From NCBI GenBank assembly GCA_007115705.1, contig QXEO01000167.1:4290553-4354552 (forward strand): a stretch of DNA of 64,000 nt. Direction: 5' to 3'. Under the pieces are notes generated by a model. The model did no database searches and was not told the origin of the DNA. It saw only the letters and a list, made by a program, of their open reading frames with translations. A program made the position numbers and the translations under genes. Source of the stretch: Dactylis glomerata. Taxonomy: Eukaryota > Streptophyta > Magnoliopsida > Poales > Poaceae. This document shows, in pieces, positions 56,604 to 64,000 of the stretch; the first letter of the stretch is position 1; every line of letters starts with the position of its first letter.

Positions 56604-57502
56604 TGTAATGGATACCGGGGTATCCCGGTCCACCTGCTCCTGGGCCCCGTCATCGGCCCATCTTCAGCCCAGGAGATAATCGACAATCTTCAGTACGGAG
56701 AAGACCCTCACGAGGAGGCGCCTCGTGAGGAGGACGACGACGGAAACTGCTAAGGACCAGAAGACCTCCTCACGAGCCCTGCTGGTGAGGAGAGAAGGTA
56801 CGCCCACGTCAGCTCAGCACGGTTTCGTGCGGAGCAAGAAGATAACGGGCAGAAGACCGCGTACCGCCCACGCTACCCCCGACAGGGAGGAGACCAACTT
56901 TCTCTGTGCCTGCCCAAAGCGGCACAGTGGCAGTTGGCCACCCCCCTAAATATAGCATGGATGGTGCAGGGTGCCAGAGGAGGACGTCAGCCTCCTCCAC
57001 CCACTCCTGTGGACCGGCGCCACTACCCTACGAAGACCAAGTCTACAGAAGAACATAGTCTACAGCTGTCCTCCCTCCTTGGCCGTGTGTGGCAACCCCT
57101 TCCCCAAGAAGATAAGGGGAAGGAGGACCTTGGCGCTATAAAAGAAGGGGAGGCCACCCCTTAGGGGGGGGAATCTTCATCTTCTTCAGGCTGCTAGTTG
57201 GGCACGCAGGTTCTCCAACCTCTGGCCAACTAGAGCTTTGTAACCAAGGCCTTGTACTCCTCGCGAGGTGTCGCGTCGCAATACAAGAAGGCAGGAAGTA
57301 GGGGTTTTACCTCACCACAAGGGCCCTGAACCTGGGTAAAGCTCGGCGTCTCTCTCTGCAGTGCGTAGCGCGTCGACACTCGAGTCTTCCGTCACTGTGT
57401 TTCGTTGCGATCCAAGATCTCACACGTTCAGCCCCCTGCGTTCGAATCTTTTGGGTCCGTCGCGTGGTACCCCGTGTTCTTGCGACACGAAATCCATCGA
57501 CA
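56604..57502 (+). repeat. Tat-lineage element, 5' LTR
   Basis: The LTR is inferred to start TGTAATGGATACCGGGGTAT at 56604 and to end ...CCATCGACA at 57502, directly before the primer-binding site TTTGGCGTGCCAGGTAGGGG. It has a TATA box (TATAAAAG at 57137-57144) and a leader with TGAACCTGGGTAAAG near 57330. It contains several CCTCACGAGG/CCTCGTGAGG words near 56703-56790. The predicted duplication is GTCGG (56599-56603); the second copy is outside the window. Confidence 0.75.
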
Positions 57503-57556
57503 TTTGGCGTGCCAGGTAGGGGGCTGTGGTGTTTTTTCTTCTAGATCTGCTTCGAC

Positions 57557-60500
57557 ATGGCCGACGCCAACGCAAGGCTCGAGCGTCTTCACCGTCGCAA
57601 CGCTGCTCGGGGGCAAACCGAGCCCATCTTCCGTCGTCGTGAAGCTTCGGCAGAGGAGGAAGAGGAGGAAGATCTGGAGTCCTCCTACCTCCCGTCTGAG
57701 TGGACAGAGCCTTCGCTCTCCTTCACCGCCACCGCTACTTCTCGCGCTCGTTCTGGGAGTCAGCTGTCTCCTGCGCAGGCACTCGCCATGGCGCAGGAGC
57801 TGCTGCGCTATCAACCCACCGATGACGGGCGTGAGGGGTGGCGCGCTCGAATCGCCGAGCTCGTCGCCATCGCCAACGAAGACCCGACCTTGGGAGGAGC
57901 CCAGGGCGCGGGGAGCCCAGATCCGGCGGCGGGGCATCGCGCCCCGGGCGCCGGAGATGGGATGGCCAACAAGGCCAAGAGGGTGGTTTCCCGCGCTGCA
58001 TCTTCGCCGCGCGGGGAGCCCAGCTGCCAAATCGTCCAACGCACTCCGGAAGACGCACGCGTCTCCCTCGAGCGCCGCCGCGAAAATCATGATCGCGCCA
58101 TCGATGACATCGGCGAGGCTGGCAAGAACGTCAGGACCCCCGGCGTCCCGATCTACAACCCCGGGTGTCTCGCCCTCACTCGCCAGCAGCGCTACGTCGT
58201 CTGGCCTGACAAGTTCAAGCCCGACATCGCCACGCGCTACGACGGGACCACAAATCCTGTCGAATTCCTCCAACTCTACGTCGTCGCCGTCCAGGCTGCG
58301 CGTGGAGATCAGCGCGCCATGGCCAATTGGTTCCCCATGGCCCTCAAGGACGCTCCGCGGACTTGGCTCATGAATCTTCCTCACGAATCCGTGACTTCGT
58401 AGAAGGATTTATGTCGTCAGTTCGTTGCCAACTTCATGCCCATGTACGAGCGCCCCGCCACCAAGAACGATCTTAAGGCGGTGCGACAGTACAAGGGCGA
58501 GACGCTTCGTCAGTACATCCAGCGCTTCAGTCAGATGAGGAACAAGATTCCCAGGATCTCCAACGAGGAGGTCATCTCCGCGTTCTCCACGGGCGTCTCC
58601 GACGTCAAGATGCGGGAGAAGCTGTCCGTGAATGATGAGCTGACTTCCGTCGTCAGGCTCTTCGAGATCGCCGACCGCTGCGCCAAGGCTGAGGAGGGGA
58701 GGCTCTTCGTGCACAATCTGCCGGAGGTGCTTCCCCCAAAGCCGAAGTCCAAGGACCCCAAGCGAAAGGAGGCTGCTGCCCTCGCGGCGGAGCCAGATCA
58801 TAAGCAACGCCGCGGGGACCGCTCCGATCGCGATAAAGGTCGACGTCGCCGCTACTGCCTCATCCATAAGAAGGACACCCACAATACCGAGGATTGTTGG
58901 ATTGTCCGGAAGTTTCACGAGGAGAACGGTGTCTCCAAGCGTCGTGGGGGTGGCCGCAGCAATGGCAAGAGTGGATCCCGGGGCGATCGCCGCGACGACG
59001 ACCGCGAGGAAGGTCGCCGCCGTGGGGGTCTGTCTCGAGACGATCCCGAGCCGCTGCCGCTACCCCCACCAGCAAACGATCGTCGGGAGGAGAACCAGGG
59101 GGGCTATCAAGAGCCACGAGACTTCGTCGCTTGCCTCCTGGGTGGAGCTCAGGCTCCTCTGTCAAATCGGCACTTCAAGCAGCTGTCGCGAGAAATCGCG
59201 GCGGCACAGCCCAACTTCGGCAGTCGCCTGATGAAGTGGTCGACGTGCAAGATTGGCTTCGACGAGGAGGATCATCCGGCTTCCACAAGGGGCGTGGGCA
59301 CAATCCCCCTCTTGTGCACGCCAACTATCAACAACGTCGCCGTCAATCGCACCCTCATCGACGGAGGGGCGGGCCTCAACATCATCTCCATCGAGATCTT
59401 CGAAAAGATGCAGGTGCCGTACCACCGGCTCATGCCAACTCGGCCGTTCTTCAGGGTAACCGAGGGATCTACAACGCCAATTGGGCAGGTAAGCCTGCCC
59501 GTCACCTTCGGCACCCGGGACAACTACAGGACAGAAAGCCTCGACTTCGACGTTGCCTACATCGCCCTGCCATACAATGCCATCCTCGGCTACCCAGCCT
59601 TGGCTAGGTTCATGGCAGCAACGCACCATGGCTTCAACGTCCTCAAGATTCCGGGCGCCAACGGCACGATCACCGTGCGCTGCAATGAGAAGGATGCTCT
59701 CCGATCAGTTGAGCATGTCTACCGTGAGGCCGCCTCCATGTTCCCCGCCGACGAAGATCTACTGGAACACTCCGGCGACCTCACGAGGAAAAAGCAGCTC
59801 GTATCCCAAGAGCGGGCTGCTGCGAAGAAGGCCTCTCTCGAGCCCAACCCTCTGGGTTCGACAGGGAAGAAGTTCGCCGCCTCAGCATCGCCTACTCCAA
59901 GCGAGGACCTGGTCCATCCAATGCTGGACATGAGCATTGGGGAAGCTGCGGTACCCTCAGGCAGGAGGCCCCAGTTTACCCAAGAGCGCTCGGCAACCAA
60001 GAAGGTCCCGCTGCAGGCTGGGGGCTGCAAGAACTTCGTCACCATCGGGGCAGGGCTTTCCCCTAAATAGGAAAGCGCACTCGTCACCTTCCCGCGGGCA
60101 AATTCTGACATGTTCGCTTGGACTCCGTCGGATATGCCCGGTGTTCCCAGGGAGGTGATCGAGCACCACTTAGCCGTGTGCCCTCAGGCACACCCCGTGA
60201 AGCAGAAGACTAGAAAGCAAGCGCAAGAGAAGCAAGACTTCATCGTCAAGGAGATAGAGAAGCTGAAGAAGGCCAAGTTGATACGCGAGGTGGCCCACCC
60301 CACCTGGATTGCTAATCCGGTGGTCGTCCCAAAGGCTAACGGCAGTGGGCGCCTCTGCGTGGACTTCACAAGTCTCAACAAGGCCTGTCCCAAGGACCCT
60401 TATCCTCTCCCGAGGATAGATCAAATCGCCGACTCCACCGCCGGCTGCGACCTCCTTTGCTTCTTGGATGCTTTCTCTAGCTATCATCAGATCAAGATGG

Positions 60501-63499
60501 CAAAGGAGGACGAGGAGAAGACTGCCTTCATCACGCCCTGTGGGGTGTACTGCTACGTCTGCATGCCCTTCGGCCTGAAGAACGGAGCCACCTTCCAAAG
60601 GCTCATGCGTAAGGCCCTGGGGGCTCAGATGGGAAGGAATGCGGAAGCCTACGTCGACGACATCGTCGTCAAGACCTGCGAGGGTCGCACCTTCATCGAG
60701 GATCTGGAGGAAACATTCGTCAACCTGAGGAAGGTAAACATCAAGCTCAACCCCGCCAAGTGCGCCTTTGGCGTACCGTCGGGAAAGCTGTTGGGGTTCC
60801 TCGTGTCCAATCGCGGGATAGAGGCGAACCCCGACAAGGTCAAGGCCATCGAAGAGATGCGTCCTCCACGCAATCTTAAGGAAATGCAACGCCTCGCGGG
60901 GTGCATGGCAGCCCTGGGGCGCTTCATCGCGAGGAGTGGGGAAAAAGCTTTGCCCTTCTTCAAGCTCATGAAGCGCACCGGCAAGTTCGAATGGACTCCG
61001 GAAGCCGACAAGGCATTCGCCGAGTTAAAAAGGTACCTCACGAGCCCACCGATCATGGTTGCCCCAACGACTCGCGAGCCCTTGCTACTCTGCATCGCGG
61101 CAACTCCAAGGACTGCAAGTGCCGTTCTCGTCACGGAGCGGGACGTCAAGGTAATCGCCAAGGAGGTCATTCCTCCAGGCTCGGGGGCTCCTCACGAGGA
61201 AGAGGCCGCTTCACCTCCCGCCCCTCGAGAGGAGCCACCGGAGGGATCTTCACCGACCGAGCCGCTCTCTCAGAGCAACGCTCAAAAGCCTCCTGAGGGG
61301 GAGCCTTCCGAGGGGGTTGTCAAGGTGCAAAAGCCTATGTACTTCGTCAGCACGGTACTGCGCGACGCGTGGGAGCGCTACACAATGCAGCAAAAGCTGC
61401 TCTACACCTTGCTCATCGCCTCGCGGAAGCTACGCCACTACTTCCAGGGTCACCCGATTAAGGTGGTAACCGATCGGCCCCTGGAAACCGTCCTGTGCAA
61501 CCCCAATGTCACCGGGCGGGTGGCTGAGTGGGCTGTGGAGCTTCAGCCTTTCAAGATCTCCTTCGAAACTACAAAGGTAATCAAGAGCAAGGTTTTGGCC
61601 GAGTTCACTGCAGAATGGACTGATCCATTCGTAGACGAGCCTCCAGAGGTGGAGTCGACTCTCCCTGGAGAGGAGGCCCCGGGCCTCTGGGTCATGCACT
61701 TCGACGGCGCCTTCAACCTTCCGGGCGCGGGAGCAGGCGCTGTCTTAACCTCTCCCTCTGGAGACAAGCTTTTCTACGCTGTGCAGCTCTGCTTTGGGTC
61801 GGAACACAAGGTCTCCAACAACATCGCGGAGTACGAAGGACTACTTGCAGGCTTAAGGGCTGCGAATGCTTTGGGCATCAAGCGCCTCATTGTCAAAGGA
61901 GATTCACAGCTGGTTGTGAACTTCTCCAACAAGAGCTACACTCCAAAGGATGAGCACATGGCGGCTTATCTCGAGGAGCATCGAAAGATGGAAAAACGCT
62001 TCCAAGGCTTGGAGCTAAAGCACATCCCGAGAGGGGAAAACGTGGAAGCCGACGAGATCGCCAAGCGCGCTTCTCATCGCCTGGCACAGCCTGCCGGCGT
62101 CTTCGAGGAGCGTCTCTTCAAACCGTTCGCTTCTCCGTCGACATCTGAACCACCTCCTCCTTCTGCTTTGCCGCCACCGCCGGAGCAGGGGGCTCCGGAT
62201 TGCGGGCCTCCTTCGGGTGACCGCGTCCTTCTGGCATTGGCCCGGCAGGAGGGAGTGGATTGGATCATCGAGCTCAAGGCCTACCTCACTAGCAGCAGGC
62301 TTCCTGAGGATGAAGAGGAGGCCGAGAGGATTGTGCGGCAAGCTTCGGGCTACTGCATCAAGGATGGTGACTTGTACCGGCGTCACCCAAATGGCGTCGC
62401 TCTGAAGTGCATATCTACTCACCAAGGCCAAGAGCTTCTAAGGGACATCCATGCCGGCGAATGTGGACTCCACGCTTCAGCCGTGACTCTAGCTGCGAAG
62501 GCATATCGAAGTGGCTTCTACTGGCCTTCGGCGCTCGGAGATGCGTCGGAGATGGTCAAGAGGTGCGAGGCATGCCAATTCCACGCCAAGCAGATACATC
62601 AGCCGGCGCAAGAGCTGCGCACCATCCCACTCACTTGGCCCTTTGCAGTTTGGGGGCTGGACATCCTCGGTCCATTTCCCAGAGCGCAAGGGGGCTATCG
62701 CTACCTCTACGTCGCCATCGACAAGTTCACCAAGTGGGTGGAGGTGGAACCGGTGTGCACAATCCCGGCCAGGTCCGCCGTCAAGTTCATCCGGGGACTG
62801 GTTTGTCGCTTTGGTGTGCCTAGCCGCATAATCACCGGCAACGGCAGCCAGTTCACCAGCGGCTTGTTCCGGGAATACTGCGCATCGACCGGCATCAAAA
62901 TCTGCTTCGCCTCCGTCGCCTACCCCAGGAGCAATGGTCAAGCCGAGCGCGCCAACGCTGAAGTGCTCAAAGGGCTCAAGACGAAAAGCTTCAACGCCAA
63001 GCTCGAGGCCTGCGGCAAAAAATGGTTAGACAACCTCCAATCCATCTTGTGGTCCATCAGGACTACCGTCACCAAACCCACTGGAGAGACCCCTTTCTTC
63101 TTGGTCTATGGGGCGGAGGCTGTTCTTCCCACCGACATCAAGTTCGGGTCGCCAAGGGTGCTCGCCTTCAACAAAATTCACCAAGAGGACCTCATCAAGG
63201 ACCGCCTCCTCCTGCTCGAAGATGCTCGGTGCCAAGCCGCGCTCCGCGCCGCGAGGTACCAGCAAGGACTACGCCGCTACCATAGCCGCCATGTTCGAGC
63301 AAGAACTCTGGAGGTCGGCGACCTGGTGCTGAGGAGAATACTCTCTCGCGAGGGTCTGCACAAGCTGTCTCCAATGTGGGAAGGACCCTTCAAGGTGACG
63401 CACATCGCCAGGCCGGGCTCGGCGTGGCTGGAAACCGCAGAAGGCGTGCCGGTGGGGAACCCGTGGAACATAGCTCATCTGCGAAAGTTCTACCCTTAG
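57557..63499 (+). pseudogene. Tat-lineage gag-pol polyprotein with dual RNase H (two in-frame TAG)
   Basis: One frame of 1,981 codons starts at ATG 57557 (MADANARLERLHRRNAARGQ), broken only by TAG at 58400-58402 and 60068-60070. Gag has VVWPDKFKPDIATRYDGTTN and, after the first stop, VRQYKGETLRQYIQRFSQMR and a zinc-finger-like CLIHKKDTHNTEDC. Protease has RTLIDGGAGLNIISIEIFEK. Reverse transcriptase has WIANPVVVPKANGSGRLCVD, FLDAFSSYHQI and YVDD (60650-60661). A first, degenerate RNase H precedes a second one with VMHFDGAFNLPGAGAG, NNIAEYEGLLAG, IVKGDSQLV and EADEIAKRAS. That order is the mark of the Tat lineage. Integrase has a zinc finger (IHAGECGLHAS, CEACQFH), Asp in GLDILGPF and Glu in NGQAERANAEV. 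The second catalytic Asp is Gly at 62837-62839 (IITGNGSQF). This copy is inactive. Confidence 0.92.
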
Positions 63500-64000
63500 G
63501 TTCCTCACGAGGAGAAAAAGACCGTTTTTACGGCACTTGTATCAGCTCAAGCTGCTCTTAAGCACTGATATTAAGTTAACGCGCAGTATAGCGCCTCTTC
63601 TTCGGCATGACATCAAAATGGCATGAAGTCCATTTATTTTTTGTTGTACTCCTCGCGGAAGGGGGCTAGGCACGGTGTCTATGCTGGGGCCTTCGCCCGG
63701 AAAACAGCAAGCCCGAAAAACCCGAAGGGAGCGAGCTCTGGTCGGGGGCGACGGCCCCATTAACGATCACCTCTGGATGCCCATGGTGCTTAGTTCCTCG
63801 CGAAGTACGCCAGAAAATAAAAAATCTTCGAGGAAAAGTCCAAGGTGTGCCCATGGCACCCGCTAAGGACCTACCCCTCGTGAGCAACCCTCACGAGGGA
63901 GCAAAGACGCGTCGATGCACTAGCATCCGCAGGAGGATCCCCTCTCTCGAGGAAGGCCTAACGTGGCAGGATTATTGAAGACCAAGGCCGCTCCGATAAA
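63500..64000 (+). other. Tat-lineage element, region after integrase
   Basis: The sequence begins at the pol stop and continues the element toward a 3' LTR that lies outside the window. It contains more CCTCACGAGG and CCTCGTGAG words (near 63502, 63875 and 63890). No ORF with recognisable motifs is seen on either strand here; any antisense extra ORF would lie further on. Confidence 0.6.

Noticed and set aside
57428..58384. Minus-strand ORF of 318 residues in the Tat element
   Set aside because: It is a GC-rich shadow antisense to gag. Gag motifs on the plus strand explain the sequence.
60170..60889. Minus-strand ORF of 239 residues
   Set aside because: It is antisense to the reverse transcriptase domain, with no independent motif. 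Long antisense frames are common in GC-rich coding sequence.

Overview
The window looks like repeat-rich nuclear DNA of a grass, most likely a Triticeae cereal (wheat, barley or a relative). Three plant housekeeping-type genes sit in long stretches of nested retrotransposons. Long LTRs that begin TGATACGTC and carry tRNA-Asp-like primer sites, Stowaway MITEs, an Au-like SINE and a CACTA element with subterminal hairpins are all typical of that group. The assignment is an inference; no database was searched.

Layout. 1-1888 (-) holds the 5' half of an alpha-N-acetylglucosaminidase gene (NAGLU), four coding exons, leaving the window at base 1. 2978-3124 is a SINE. 3174-11669 is a solo LTR of family A (target duplication TGGCG), split by a complete 6,975-bp family B element (3795-10769, duplication GACAC) that has no pol and encodes one unknown 278-residue protein. 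13028-14622 is another solo LTR (duplication CTAGG). 17.3-31 kb is the gene island: a complete villin gene (22 coding exons, 956 residues, + strand) facing a single-coding-exon F-box gene (- strand), with no LTR element between or inside them.

31.5-64 kb is retrotransposon country. 32052-34452 is a remnant of a Tat-lineage element on the minus strand with a decayed PF04195-type ORF antisense to it. 34653-35762 is a family B fragment. 35763-42934 is a striking inverted pair of family B/C elements joined tail to tail; the outer LTRs are both 1,630 bp. 42935-54645 is an old family A-type element (A') into which a complete family A element (43121-52328, duplication GTGCC) was inserted. The LTR of A' is cut at 54646 by a CACTA transposon, which is itself cut at 56604 by a Tat-lineage Ty3/gypsy element that runs out of the window.

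The most unusual material is in the retroelements. One LTR/UTR chassis carries three different coding cassettes (gag-protease, a 278-residue ORF, a roughly 198-codon ORF). A coiled-coil ORF follows the integrase. An ORF runs antisense to a Tat element. A large retroelement palindrome could make hairpin RNA. The host genes appear ordinary and intact, apart from an 11-nt microexon in villin. I found no evidence of a wholly new biological system, and no tRNA, rRNA or CRISPR feature.
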